64,000 nt of DNA from Dactylorhiza incarnata (taxonomy: Eukaryota; Streptophyta; Magnoliopsida; Asparagales; Orchidaceae), in contig JAWHQI010000185.1 in NCBI GenBank assembly GCA_033032865.1, positions 4,712,001-4,776,000 on the forward strand, in the 5' to 3' direction. Every line of letters starts with the position of its first letter. Positions within the stretch are counted from its first letter, which is position 1. Below the pieces are notes generated by a model. That model saw only the letters and a list, made by a program, of their open reading frames with translations, had not been told where the DNA came from and did not search any database. Positions 45,318-57,887 of the stretch are shown one piece after another. The position numbers were made by a program, and so were the translations under genes.

Positions 45318-47524
45318 AACATGCTCACAAATACAATTTTCTTCATTTTTAACCATCCAAAACATCTCCTAAAAATCTGCAACTTCAGCATGGAACTACT
45401 ATTGGGACACTTAATCAAGATCCAAAATTAAAATTTCTAAAATCCTTAAAAATCGTTCACTGCCTCCCGCGCTAGCGCTACCGCAGGCGCTAGCGTCCAT
45501 GTTCAAATTTCTGTAATTTTAAAATTTTGAAAAATTTCTAAAAATATATTAATCTATATTTTCTACTTAGTTTTGCTCTTCTGTGTTTCTTTATTTTTTG
45601 AAAAATCAAATACAAAACTACAAACACCAAATTACAAAAAATATGTTTTTCTTTTTCGCTTGTGTTGTTTCCTTTGTTTAAAGTTCATCTTTATGCAAAA
45701 ATCAAATATAAAAATTACAAAAGTAAAAATTATAAAAATATGCTTTTCTTTGCTAAAATCAAATACAAAAATATAAAACTTTAAAACTATCAAAAAAAAA
45801 CTTTATGCTTTTTTGTGAAAAATCAAGCATGATTTAATCTATTATTTAAAAATTCTACAATGTTGCAATTTATCTTTTCAAACTACTTTGGACATTGTCT
45901 TTCTTCATGCTTTGATATATCTATTGAAATGTGCATCAATTATAGTTTAAAAGTTGTGTAGGATCAAGCTTAGCATGCCTCTAAGTATGAGAAATGTTTT
46001 ATGTTTGATAATGATATTTATTCACTCACTTTCTTTTGGCATTGTCTACATATGTATTTAATCTAAGAATACTTGTGTATGTTCTGTATTTGTACAATGA
46101 ATTAAAATTGCACAAGTGTCTTACCTACACTCCTTTATTTTGCACTCTTAAAAATTAAGATAAGTGGTTATGTTTTTCATAAATTCTATTGATTTGCAAA
46201 ACAAGTGTATTCGGAGAACTTTGTACAAAACAAAATTATAAAATAAATGACAAAGATTACTCCACCAAGCACTACTTGAACCTCCTGATAAGTCTTAATA
46301 AGCATTGTGAGGTTGAGCACCTTGGAAAGAATAGTAAAGTGTCTTGTGCAAATCAAATCTTTCTTTCAAAAATAAGAAAAACCACTTACTCTTAAGTACA
46401 CCGGATCACTAGTCTCAAATTTCAAAATAAAATATGTGATCCCCCAAGCACTACTTTGCGCCCTGATAAGTCTTGATGAGCATTGTGTGTGCAGAGCACC
46501 TTGGTAGTTGTACTTTTTATTGTGCATTAAAGTGTGTGGAAGTAATCCTATTTGTGTTTTATTGTGCTCGTACATTACATATATCTTGTATTTTTGATTA
46601 AAACATTTGTTTACATTACTCAAAAATACACTTATGTGCACATCATTATCTTCCATAACACTTCTTCTCATGAGTATTGGATCATAATGCTAATTCTATA
46701 TTACTTTTTATTTATGAAATGCACTAGATAACCGAGCATGTGTATTACAATGTTTTGTATGTTTTTGAAATTATGAATTAAAGTAACATTGTGGTAATCT
46801 CTTTTTGAAAAATATTATTTCATGCTTGGTTATTATCTAATTTAAAGATCTAACTGGAAAATGATTTACAAAAACATCATCTTTTGTGAACTTTAACTCA
46901 TATTTTCTGGATTATCATTACTATTTGATGTTTTTTTTTGTATTGCTATAAGTCTTCCGCATCTTAACCATATAAGTGTTTTACCTTGCGCTTTCATGCT
47001 TACTTAATATCTTGTATTCTTTGCATCATCACTTATTCTTCAAAATTCCTATCTTTCATTACGTGATAGATTTCCTTGAAACACTTTTTATTGGTTACTT
47101 CAAACATAAACATCTTTTATGCTAAAAACTCTGAAAATTTTGTAATGCTTATAACTCTGAAAAACAACTCTAAAACTCCTTATCATTTACTTAAAAAGCT
47201 CGATCATGTCTTCTCTTCTATTTACAAATTCTTTGGTGCTTTGTTTCCCTACCCACTTTTGTTAATAACAAAGGGGGAGAACTAACATGATAAATATAAC
47301 CCACTATCATAAACCCAACATGACAAATTTAGATGATAGCTTACATATTAGGGGAGCACTCACTTAGGGGGAGCATGTATTTAGGGAGAGCAATTCTAAA
47401 TGCTAAAATCAATAATTATCCTAAGTCATCACTCTCACACACACACAAGTAGAGTTTCATCATGCTTATTTATTAATGCTTTGATTTATCATTAATGGAT
47501 TTGTTATTATCAAAAGGGAGAGTT
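45318..47524 (+). other. A2 noncoding region with repeated polypurine tracts
   Basis: 2.2 kb of AT-rich DNA without a credible ORF or env-like gene. A GC-rich palindromic block lies at 45462-45494 just after pol. Related ~70-bp segments (AAGCACTAC, GATAAGTCTT, GAGCACCTTGG) occur at 46262-46327 and 46441-46507. G-rich tracts: AAAGGGGGAGA (47270-47280), TTAGGGGAGC (47348-47357), TTAGGGGGAGC (47364-47374), TTAGGGAGAGC (47381-47391), and AAAAGGGAGAG ending just before the LTR. Confidence 0.8.
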
Positions 47525-48717
47525 TGTTGGAACATGGTCTTCCGCATCTCCTAGGTTTGAGAATAACAAATCCTATGTGTATTTGATCTTGTGTGTTTAA
47601 GTGTGTAGGTTAACATAGTCCATATGACTCAAGGAGTACTCATGATGACTGCCCCCAAAATTGAGGCCAAAATTCGAACAGGCTCACTAGCGCCGGTGGT
47701 AGCACCTAGCGCCGGGCACTAGCGATGAATAGTGCAATTCCAGGAGCTGATTATAGAAGGCGCTAATGCCTGGCGGTAGCGGATAACGCCAGCGGTAGCG
47801 CTGAACACAGAAGGAATAAATGCAAGGTTGCCATGGATTGAAGATCCTGCCACGCAAAAAGTTACTTAATCATGGATAGCGCCGGCGGTAGCTACTAGCG
47901 TTGGAGGTAGCGTGGCGCACAAAAGGCATAGAGAAAAACGTTGCCGCGGATGGGAGATCCTGCCGCGCAAAATCTTTCCTAATCCGGGCTAGCGCCGGCG
48001 GTAGCGCTAGCGCTTTGGCTATAAAAAGACCCCCTCTGCTCTTGTTTTCGTACACCCATTGCATACACATTAGAGAGAGAGAGTACTAGAATTCCAGAGG
48101 CTCTTCTTGGCCGAAATTTGATGACACGCTGAAGCTCTGCCAATTTCTGAAGGAGAATTCCATCAAGCCGAATCCAGATGAAGTCCGCTTAGACAAACGT
48201 TGATTCTACAGCGGATCTTCATCTCCGACTTCAAAAGTTCATCTTAAGGGAAGTTTTATTATTTTATTTCTCTTTCTTCATTGTAAACGGTAGTGAAATC
48301 GCCTCGTGTTGGCGACTAGGTCTGGGGTAGACTTAGGGCTGAAATTCGCCTCGTGTTGGCGACTAGATCTAGCCTAGTTCTAGGGGGTGCTCGAGGGCAC
48401 ATCTGGGGAAGGATTGGCTAGAGCGGCTTGAGGCCGAATCCGGGGAGGATAAGGCTAAGGCCACCGGTTCGTGGGGAAGCGAGACGGGATAGAAAACAAA
48501 AAGAGCCTTTTTATTATTTGCCGCCGATCTCTAGCGTCATTGAGATCAAGTTTTGTAAAACTTATTTATCATTAATAAAGCTTGTCTCTCTTTATTGTTT
48601 TACTTGATTTCTCAGTGTATTAATCTTGCAATATTTCAAAGTTATTCTAAATATAATCTTAAGTTTTTGAAAACCCTTATTCACCCCCCCCCCCTAAGGG
48701 CGCCGACCGATCCAACA
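47525..48717 (+). repeat. A2 3' LTR
   Basis: 1193 bp, TGTTGGAACATGG to GATCCAACA. It differs from the 5' LTR by substitutions, loss of one palindromic unit near 48010 and an 11- rather than 12-C tract. Confidence 0.95.
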
Positions 48718-51700
48718 GTTCTGGCTCGTCGGGAGTTCTGGCTCGTCGGGGTTCTGGCTCGTCGGGGGTTCTGGCTCGTCGAGGGTTCTGGCTCGTCGAG
48801 GGTTCTGGCTCGTCGGGCGTTCTGCCTCGTCGAGGTTCTGGCTCATCGAGGTTCTGGCTCATCGGAGGTTCTGGATTGTCGAGGGTTCTGGCTCGTCGGG
48901 TTCTGGCTCGTCGGGGGTTCTGGCTCGTAGGGGATTCTGCCTCATCGAGGGTTCTGACTCGTAGAGGTTCTGGCTCGTCGGGGGTTCTGGCTTGTCGGGG
49001 GTTCTGGCTCGTCGGGGGTTCTGGCTCGTCGGGGGTTCTGGCTCGTCGGGGGTTCTGGCTCGTCGAGGTTCTGGCTCGTCGAGGGTTCTGGCTCGTCGAG
49101 GGTTCTGGCTCGTCTAGGGTTCTGGCTCGTCGAGGGTACTGGCTCGTCGAGGTTCTGGCTCGTCGGGGGTTGTGGCTCATCGCAGGTTCTAGTTCGTCGG
49201 GGGTTCTGGCTCGTCGGGGCTTCTGGCTCGTCGCGGGTTCTGGCTCGTCGTAGTTTCTGGCTCGTCGAGAGTTCTGACTCGTCGAGGTTCTGGCTCGTCG
49301 GGGGTTCTGGCTCGTCGGGGGTTCTGGCTCTTCGAGGTTCTGGCTTAGCAGGGTTCTGGCTCGTCGGGGTTCTGGCTCGTCGGGGATTCTGGCTTTTCGA
49401 GGGTTCTGGCTCTTCGAGGGTTCTGGCTCGTCGAGGGTTCTGACTCGTCGAGATTCTAGCTCGTCGGGGGTGCTGGCTCGTCGGGGGTTCTGGCTCGTCG
49501 GGGGTTCTGGCTCGTCGAGGGTTCTGGATCGTCGAGGTTCTGGCTCGTCGAGGTTCTGGCTCATCGTGGGTTCTGGCTCGTCGTTGGTTCTGGCTTGTTC
49601 AGGGTTCTGGCTAGTCGAGGTTCTGGCTCGTCGGGGGTTCTGGCTCGCCGGGGGTTCTCGCTCGTCGGGGGTTCTCGCTCGTCGGGGGTTCTGGCTCCTC
49701 GCTGGTTCTGGCTCGTCGGGGGTTCTGGCTCGTCGAGGGTTCTGGCTCGTCGTGGGATCTGGCTCGTCGGGGTTCAGGCTCATCGTGGGTTCTAGCTCGT
49801 CGAGGTTCTGGCTCGTAGGGGGTTCTGGCTCGTCGGGGGTTCTGGCTCGTCGGGGGTTCTGGCTCGTCGAGGGTTCTGGCTCTTCGAGGTTCTGGCTCAT
49901 CCGGGTTCTAGCTCATCGGGGGTTCCGGCTCATCGGGGGTTCTGGCTCGTCGAGGGTTCTGGCTCGTCGGGGGTTCTAGCTCGTTAGGGGTTCTGGCTCG
50001 TCGAGGGTTCTGGCTCGTCGAGGGTTCTGGCTCATCGAGGGTTCTGGCTCGTCGAGGGTTCTGGCTCGTCGAGATTCTGGGTCGTCATGGGTTCTGGCTC
50101 GCAGTGGGTTCTGGCTCATCCAGGGTTCTGGCTCGTCGAGGTTCTGGCCCGTCGGGGGTTCTGGCCCGTCGGGGGTTCTGGCCCGTCGGGGGTTCTGGCC
50201 CGTCGGGGGTTCTGGCCTGTCGAGGGTTCTGGCCCGTCGGGGGTTCTGGCCCGTCGGGGGTTCTGGCCCGTCGGGGGTTCTGGCTCATCGAGGTTCTGGC
50301 CCGTCGAGAGTTCTAGATCGTCGCGGGTTCTGGCTCGTCGGGGTTTCTGGCTCGTCGTGGTTCTGGCACGTCGGGGTTCTGGCTCATCGGGGTTTCTGGC
50401 TCCTCGGGGGTTCTGGCTCGTCGAGGGTTCTGGCTCGTCGGGTGTTCTGGCTCGTCGAGGGTTCTGGCTCGTCGAGGGTTCTGGCTCGTCGGGTTCTAGC
50501 TCGTCGAGGGTTCTAGATCGTCGCGGGTTCTGGCTCGTCGGGGGTTCTGGCTCGTCGGGGGTTCTGGCTCGTCACGGGTCTGGCTCGTCGGGGTTCTGGC
50601 TCGTCGGGGATTCTGGCTAATCGGGGGTTCTGTCTCGTCGGGGGTTCTGTCTCGTCGGGGGTTCTGGCTCGTCGGGGGTTCTGGCTCGTCGGGGATTCTA
50701 GCTCGTCGGGGGTTCTGCCTCGTCGGGGGTTCTGCCTCGTCGGGGGTTCTGCCTCGTCGGGGGTTCTGGCTCGTCGGGGGTTCTGGCTCGTCGGGGGTTC
50801 TGGACCGTCGAGGGTTCTGCTTGTCGAGGTTCTGCTCGTCGAGGTTCTGGCCCGTCGAGGGTTCTGCCCGTCGAGGTTCTGATTCGTCGAGGGTTCTGCC
50901 TCGTCGCGGGTTCTGGCTCGTCGGGGGTTCTGGCTCGTCGGGGATTCTGGCTCATCGAGGTTCTGGCTCGTCGAGGGTTCTGCCTCGTCGAGGTTCTGGC
51001 TCGTCGGGGGTTCTGGCTCGTCGGGGGTTCTGGATCGTCGGGGGTTCTGGCTCGTCGGGGGTTCTGGCTCGTCGAGGGTTCTGGATCGTCGAGGTTCTGG
51101 CTCGTCGGAGATTCTGGCTCGTCGGGGATTCTGGCTTTTCGAGGGGTCTGGCTCGTCGAGGGTTCTGGCTCGTCGGGGGTTCTGACTCGTCGGGTTCTGG
51201 CTCGTCGGGGGTTCTGGCTCGTCGGGGGTTCTGGCTCGTCGGGAGTTCTGGATCGTCGAGGTTCTGGCTCGTCGAGGTTCTTGCTCGTCGAGGTTCTGGC
51301 TCATCAGGTGTTCTGGCTCGTCGAGGTTTCTGGCTCGTCGAGATCTCGCTCGTCGAGGGTTCTTGCTCGTCGAGGGTTCTGGCTCGTCAAGGGTTCTGAC
51401 TCGCCGAGGTTCTGTCTCGTCGAGGTTCTGGCTCGTCGAGGTTCTGGCTCGTCGGGGGTTCGTCGGGGGTTTTGCCTCGTCGGGGGTTCTGGCTCGTCGG
51501 GTTCTGGCTCGTCGGGGGTTTTGGTTCGTCGGGGGTTTTGGCTCGTCGGGTGTTCGTCGGGAGTTCTGGCTCGTCGGAGTTCTGTCTCGTCGGGGGTTCT
51601 GACTCGTCGATATTCTGTCTCTTCGAGGTTCTGGCTCGTCGAGGTTCTGGCTCGTCGGGTGTTGTGGCTCGTCGGGGGTTCTGGCTCGTCGGGGTTCTGG

Positions 51701-53013
51701 CTCGTCAAAGTTCTGGCTCGTCGGGGTTCTGGCTCGTCGAGTGTTCTGGCTCGTCGAGTTCTGGCTCGTCGGGGTTCTGGCTCGTCGGGGTTCTGGCTCG
51801 TCGGGGTTCTGGCTCGTCTAGGGTTCTGGATCGTCTAGGGTTCTGGCTCGTCGGGTTTCTGGCTCGTCGCGGTTCTGCCTCGTCGAGGGTTCTGGCTCGT
51901 CGAGGGTTCTGGCTCGTCGAGGTTCTGGCTCGTCGGGGTTATAGCTCGTCGGGGGTTTTGGCTCGTCGAGGGTTCTGGCTCGTCGGGGGTTCTGGCTCGT
52001 CGGGGGTTCTTGCTCGTCGGGGGTTCTTGCTCATCGGAGGTTCTGGGTCGTCGGGGGTTCTGGCTCGTCGAGGGTTCTGGATCGTCGAGGTTCTGGCTCG
52101 TCATGGATCTGGCTCGTCGTTAGTTCTGGCTCGTTCAGGGTTCTGGCTCGTCGAGGTTCTGGCTCGTCGGGGATTCTGGCTTTTCGAGGGTTCTGGCTCT
52201 TCGAGGGTTCTGGCTCGTTGAGGGTTCTGACTCGTTTAGGTTCTAGCTCGTCGGGGGTTCTGGCTCGTCGGGGGTTCTGGCTCGTCGGGGGTTCTGGCTC
52301 GTCGAGGGTTCTGGATCGTCGAGGTTCTGGCTCGTCGAGGTTCTGGCTCGTCGTGGGTTCTGGCTCGTCGTTGGTTCTGGCTCGTTCAGGGTTCTGGCTC
52401 GTCGAGGTTCTGGCTCGTCGGGGGTTCTGGCTCGTCGAGGGTTCTCGCTCGTCGGGGGTTCTCGCTCGTCGGGGGTTCTGGCTCCTCGCGGGTTCTGGCT
52501 CGTCGGGGGTTCTGGCTCGTCGAGGGTTCTGGCTCATCGTGGGATCTGGCTCGTCGGGGTTCAGGCTCGTCGTGGGTTCTGGCTCGTCGAGGTTCTGGCT
52601 CGTAGGGGGTTCTGGCTCGTCGGGTGTTCTGGCTCGTCGGGGGTTCTGGCTCGTCGAGGGTTCTGGCTCTTCGAGGTTCTGGCTCGTCTGGGTTCTAGCT
52701 CATCGGGGGTTCCGGCTCATCGGGGGTTCTGGATTGTCGAGGGTTCTGGCTCGTCGAGGGTTCTGGCTCGTCGGGGGTTCTTGCTCGTCGGGGGTTCTGG
52801 CTCGGCGGGGGTTCTGGACCGTCGAGGGTTCTGGCTCGTCGCGGGTTCTGCCTCGTCGAGGGTTCTGGCTTATCGCGGGTTCTGGCTCGTCGGGGGTTCT
52901 GGCTCATCGGGGGTTCTGGCTCGTCGCGGGTTCTGGCTCATCGCGGTTCTGGCTCGTCGCGGTTCTGGCTCGTCGCGGTTCCGGCTCGTCGAGGGTTCCG
53001 GCTCGTCGAGGGT
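48718..53013. repeat. 16/17-bp satellite array, middle block
   Basis: About 255 monomers continuing the array cut by A2. Higher-order duplication is visible: an ordered series of variant monomers at about 49370-49990 recurs at about 52160-52760 (offset near 2787 bp), with a partial third copy near 52080-52150. It ends at the AGGGT duplication of E (53009-53013). Confidence 0.95.
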
Positions 53014-54819
53014 TGATAATGCTAAATCTAGTTAGTTTAATTAGGTTATTTTTAGGATATTTACTCTTACTTTTTGCTTATTGTTGTTTACCTAAATGCA
53101 ATTTTGGTTCATTTTCTTATTTTTAGTGCTAACTTAAGTTTTCTGAATTTTTAGGTCAAAAATGCAAAATTTCCTAAGTCACGCCCTAGGTCACGCCGGT
53201 GACCTAGGGCGTGTAAGTTGTTGTTTCCAGTTAAGCTGCTGCCAACGTAATTCAGAAGATCTGGTCAGACACGCCCGAAGTACACGGCCGTGACACACAA
53301 GTCACGCCCGTGACACGCAAGCCACGCCCGTGACCTAGGGCGTGTAAGTTGCTGTTTCCAGTTAAGCTGCTGCCAACATAATTCAGAAGATCTGGTCAGA
53401 CACGCCCAAAGTACACGGCCTTGACACACAAGTCACGCCCGTGACACGCAAGCCACGCCCGTGACCAGCCCGTGAACAGCTCAGATTCGACCAGCTGACC
53501 ACCGAATTGGTCACGCCACTTTTACACGGGCGTGCTTCCAGTCACGCCCGTGACTGCCACGTCAGCCAGCCGCCAGCGCCCATGATCGCCGCCAGCGCCC
53601 ATGACCCGACTAACCACCGAAATGGTCACGCCCTCAGTCACGGGCGTGACCCATCAAATCGCGTCAGAATCGTGTGCCGAACCTGATCTAAGCCGCAGAA
53701 TTGATTAAACAATGTCACGCCCCTAGTCACGGGCGTGACTGAGGGCGTGACCGAGGCAGAAAAATTTCTATAAATTGAAATGACCTCCTAGCTTTCCCCA
53801 TTCAGTTTTTGGAGAGAGAACTAGTGCTACTACTCTATTTTCAGTGTTTTTCATGTCATTTTATTCTCTTTCTCTCTCTCTCTCTCTCTCTTATTTCAAT
53901 GCATTTCCTTTTCTAGTTTTCATATGAATGTTGTAATGCCTTTGTAATTTTCTTTTATAGTGTATTACTAATGCTTAGTAGGCTTTCCATGCAATTGTAA
54001 TCTCAGTTGAACTTTTGTTTAATAAAAATGGTATATTTTTGTTCTCTTAAAATCTTCATCATTTCTCTCTCCTACCCCTCCACCATGAGTAACTAAATCC
54101 TCATAGTACTCGATCTTGATGATCTGAGGATGAGTTGATCAAGTTATGATCCTTTAGTCTTCTTTCACTTTCTAAAGTGTTGGGCCTTAGATTTACTCTT
54201 AATTAAAATTTAGTGGAGCTATATTATCGATATATAATCCCCACCTTTGCTTTCATTCTTGGCTAGCCGAGAGGCCGATAGTCTGAAGTGAGCACTTAAG
54301 AGTAAAGAGAGTTACACACATTTCTCGAGAGAGAATGACGTAAATCTCCTGGATTGGAGTCAAAGCCAATAGCGGGGTTCACCACTTAAAGCGAGTTTTA
54401 GGTATTCGAATACGCGACGAGAGTTCGGTCGGATTTTCCTAAACTCAGTTGGGCATATCTTCGAGAGAAGCATGTTCAAACTATGGGAACCCCCACGGTC
54501 AAGCTGCCCTTAGTTTATTAAGTTTTAAGTTTGCTTTTGAATTTTGATCAATTTAGGCCGAAGTAAGTCAAGATCGAGTGCTATTTCTTAATCATCGTTT
54601 AGCCGTACTTTTATCCAGCTTTTATTTCAACTTAGCAGACAAAACCATCAAAAAAATTATTAAGATAAAATAATAGTAATTCATTTGAGTATAAGTAATC
54701 AACGGTTCTCAGATTTTAATACGACACTTGTGTTCTTATACTACAGTTCGATAGGTATACTTGCCTTCTCGGATTGCTAGTTCGGATTTTATTTCGTGCA
54801 AGCGGAATTTTAATCACCA
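53014..54819 (+). repeat. E 5' LTR
   Basis: TGATAATGCTAAATC to AATCACCA. It holds a GTCACGCCCGTGAC-type palindrome array with a 131-bp tandem duplication (53211-53470), a TATA box TATAAAT at 53770-53776, and a CT microsatellite at about 53866-53891. Confidence 0.95.
53178..53776 (+). promoter_or_regulatory. Palindromic CpG array and TATA box of E LTR
   Basis: More than ten GTCACGCCCGTGAC or GTCACGGGCGTGAC sites, plus CCTAGGGCGTG, end about 20 bp before TATAAAT (53770-53776). The 3' LTR equivalent is about 62200-62789. Confidence 0.65.
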
Positions 54820-54825
54820 AGTTTT

Positions 54826-54843
54826 TGGCGCCGTTGCCGGGGA
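54826..54843 (+). promoter_or_regulatory. E primer binding site (tRNA-Asp)
   Basis: TGGCGCCGTTGCCGGGGA, six bases after the LTR, fits the complement of the plant tRNA-Asp 3' end and is the usual Athila/Tat primer site. Confidence 0.93.
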
Positions 54844-54993
54844 CTCGCATTTTGTTGATATTTTGAAAGAACAAATCTATTACTTTTATCACCTCTTTTT
54901 TCTCTCCTCTTTCTTGAAAAACAAAATTAATTCAAAAAAAAGAGACCTTTTTCGAATTTCTCAATCTTATTTTCCCTTCTCTCTTTCTAGTTT

Positions 54994-57887
54994 ATGACCC
55001 GAGCGAATCCGTCAGAACTTGTAGACTTGGACCAAGAACTTGAGCGCACTCTTCGGAGAAAATCGCAAGTTCAAGATCCTATATTCCAAGAACTGGCTGA
55101 GGATTCGGAGTCGGTTGTTAATATGGGCGAACCTAACCAAAATGAAGTCCCCAACATGGTTGCGGCCCCTGAATGGACGATGTCCCATTATGCAAGGCCT
55201 AACCTGGAAGGGACGGAAACTAGTATAGTCCGCCCTGCCATAAATAATAATAATTTCGAACTAAAGCCAAGCATAATTCACATGGTGCAGCAATACGTGC
55301 AGTTCGACGGATTACAAGATGAAGATCCGAATGCACATATTGCTAGCTTCCTTGAAATCTGTGACACCTTCAAAATAAATGGTGTTACGGATGATGCAAT
55401 TAGGCTAAGACTCTTCCCATTTCTTTAAGAACAAAGGCTAAGCAGTGGTTGTCAACTCTACCTAGAGGTTCTATCACCACTTGGGCCCAGTTAACTGAAA
55501 AATTTCTAACTAAGTATTTTCCACCTGCGAAAACTGCTAAGCTTAGAAATGATATTTCTTCTTTTTGCCAAATAGATTCTGAAACGCTATATGATACCTG
55601 GGAAAGGTATAAAGAATTCTTAAGACGTTTCCCTCATCACGCTCTGCCTGTATGGTTACAAGTGCAGACGTTTTATAACGGGCTAAATCAACATACTAAG
55701 CAAATGATAGACGCCGCTTCCGGTGGTACCTTAAATAACAAAACCCCGGAAGCCGCTCTTGAACTATTTGAGGATATGGCCATGAACACCTATCAGTGGA
55801 ATGTGCCAAGATCCCGCCCAAACAAACCTGCAGGTATGTACGAAGTGGATAACGTCTCCCAGCTGGCACTACAAGTGGAAATGCTTAGCAAAAAGATATC
55901 TGAAATGAATGCTCCTTCCGCACCTCAGGTTTGGGAATTCGCAAAAGCCACCTCCGAACAAGCTGATTTCGTAGGCAATAGAAATGCTTATAATAATTAT
56001 TCTGCTTCTAATTTTCATGCACCTGGTTTTCAGTTACCGAATAATTATAATCCTGCGCTGCGTAATCACCCGAACTTTTCTTGGAGTAATCCTGCAAACA
56101 CAACTCGCCCGCCTCTACAAAATGAATTTACACCACCTCCACCCCCTGTTAACTTTCAAAAACCTCCATCTTTGGAGGAGATGTTTTCAAAATATATAAG
56201 TACGAACGAAGCAACCGTCCGGAACTTAGCCGGATCCGTTAAAAATCTAGAAAACCAAATCGGGCAGCTCGCCAAAATAATATCCGAGCGACCGCCCGAG
56301 ACTCTTCCCGCTAACACCGAGCCCAACCCGAAAGAGCAAGCGAAAGCTGTAACTCTTCGGAGTGGAAAGCAAGTATCCAGTCCAGTTAGTGAAGAGCCCG
56401 AGGCAAGATCCGCCCCTATTTTAAAAACACCACTCACTCAAACAGATTTTATCACTCCACCTCATATTTTCAAAAACAACCCCGCCCCGCCTTATCCATC
56501 TCAACTCAACAAGGAAAAATTAGATGATCAATATCATCGCTTCCTGGAAATGTTTAAGCAAATACACATCAATTTGCCCTTCCATGAAGCGATATCACAA
56601 ATGCCCAAGTACGCTAAGTACCTGAAGGATCTTCTAACTAATAAGAAAAAGCTAGAAAATCTATCGCACGTAACTTTAAATGCTGAGTGTTCCGCCGTCC
56701 TAACAAATAAATTACCGAAAAAGGCTAACGATCCGGGTAGTTTTTCTATCCCGTGCCTCTTTGGTGATCTATTTGTAAAGAACGCGTTGGCCGACTTAGG
56801 AGCAAGCATCAACTTAATGCCATTCTCCTTGTTTAAAAAGTTAGGAGTTGGCACCCTTAGCCCCACATGTATGAGTATACAACTAGCAGATAGGACGATA
56901 AAATATCCGCTGGGGATTGTGGAGGACGTGCTCATAAAAGTAGACAAATTCATCTTCCCGGTGGATTTTGTCATTTTGGACATTGAAGAGGATGTCGAGG
57001 TTCCCCTAATCCTTGGCCGCCCCTTCCTTGCCACTTCTCGTGCTATCATTGATGTGAGTAATGGTAAGCTATTCCTCCGAGTTGGAGATGATGAAGTAAC
57101 CTTCTCCATAACACCCTCTATGAAAAATACCCTAGAAAATGACGATTCGTGTTTTTTCTTAGATGTGTTAAGAGAAGACCCTTCTTTTTGTATTTCTGAA
57201 AATGGTTCTTCTTCTTTTTGTTCATCTTCAAACACCTCCACTGAAATATTACAAGAAATGAAAATGGCCATTGCTCCCGCCCCCTCAAATTTTCAAATTA
57301 AAGCAAAAATTTTTGAAGAAATTACTTTTGAAAAAGAAAAGTCTTTCAAATCTTCATACGAGGAACCTCCCACTTTAGAACTTAAAGAACTACCCAATCA
57401 TTTAAAATATGAATTTTTAGAAAAAGACTATAAGTTACCAGTAATAGTGTCGGCCCATTTAAGTGGATCTGAAAATGCCAAATTGCTAAAAGTTTTACAA
57501 AAACACCGCCAAGCAATTGCTTGGCAGATTTCTGATATTAAGGGCATAAGTCCATCTTTCTGCATGCACAAAATTCTAATGGAAGATAATTCACAAAATT
57601 CTATTCAACCTCAACGCCGATTAAACCCAAACATGAAAGAAGTAGTAAAGGGTGAGGTCGTGAAATTATTAGACGCAGGAATTATCTATCCAATTTCAGA
57701 TAGCAAATGGGTAAGCCCTGTTCAAGTAGTTCCTAAAAAGGGAGGTATCACGGTAGTGTTAAATGATAATAATGACTTAATCCCAACACGGACGGTGACT
57801 GGGTGGCGTATGTGTATTGATTATCGCAAATTGAACGACGCCACCCGCAAGGACCATTTCCCCTGCCATTCATCGATCAAATCTTAG
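54994..57887 (+). pseudogene. gag-pol: E gag-protease and N-terminal RT, frameshifted
   Basis: ATG at 54994 opens MTRANPSELVDLDQELERT. A one-base loss near 55415-55425 produces the TAA at 55426-55428, and the frame resumes on the next frame with an Athila gag capsid region (KFLTKYFPPAKTAKLRNDI and KEFLRRFPHHALPVWLQ). No CCHC knuckle was seen. Protease ADLGASINLMPFSLF with a ILGRPFLAT segment follows at about 56790-57040, then the RT start with MCIDYRKLNDATRKDHFP. A second frame change near 57860 gives the stop at 57885-57887. Confidence 0.9.

Larger units (their letters stand above)
39109..48717 (+). mobile_element. Sirevirus-type Ty1/copia retrotransposon A2, full length but defective
   Basis: 9609 bp with LTRs at 39109-40314 and 47525-48717, tRNA-Met primer site, gag, pol, a 2.2-kb noncoding 3' region and repeated polypurine tracts, all hallmarks of Sirevirus. 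GTTCT flanks both ends (39104-39108, 48718-48722), though this pentamer is also part of the satellite. Same family as A1, in the opposite orientation. Coding regions carry several stops and a frameshift. Confidence 0.95.

Noticed and set aside
45318..47524. Env-like gene expected after pol in a Sirevirus
   Set aside because: No ORF above about 100 codons and no transmembrane pattern; AT-rich noncoding DNA with stops in all frames.
48677..53126. Further repeat-protein ORFs on both strands, including 407 and 302 codons
   Set aside because: Same satellite artefact as in the left block.
54826..54843. tRNA-Asp gene fragment
   Set aside because: Only 18 bases match and they sit exactly at the LTR edge, so this is a primer binding site.
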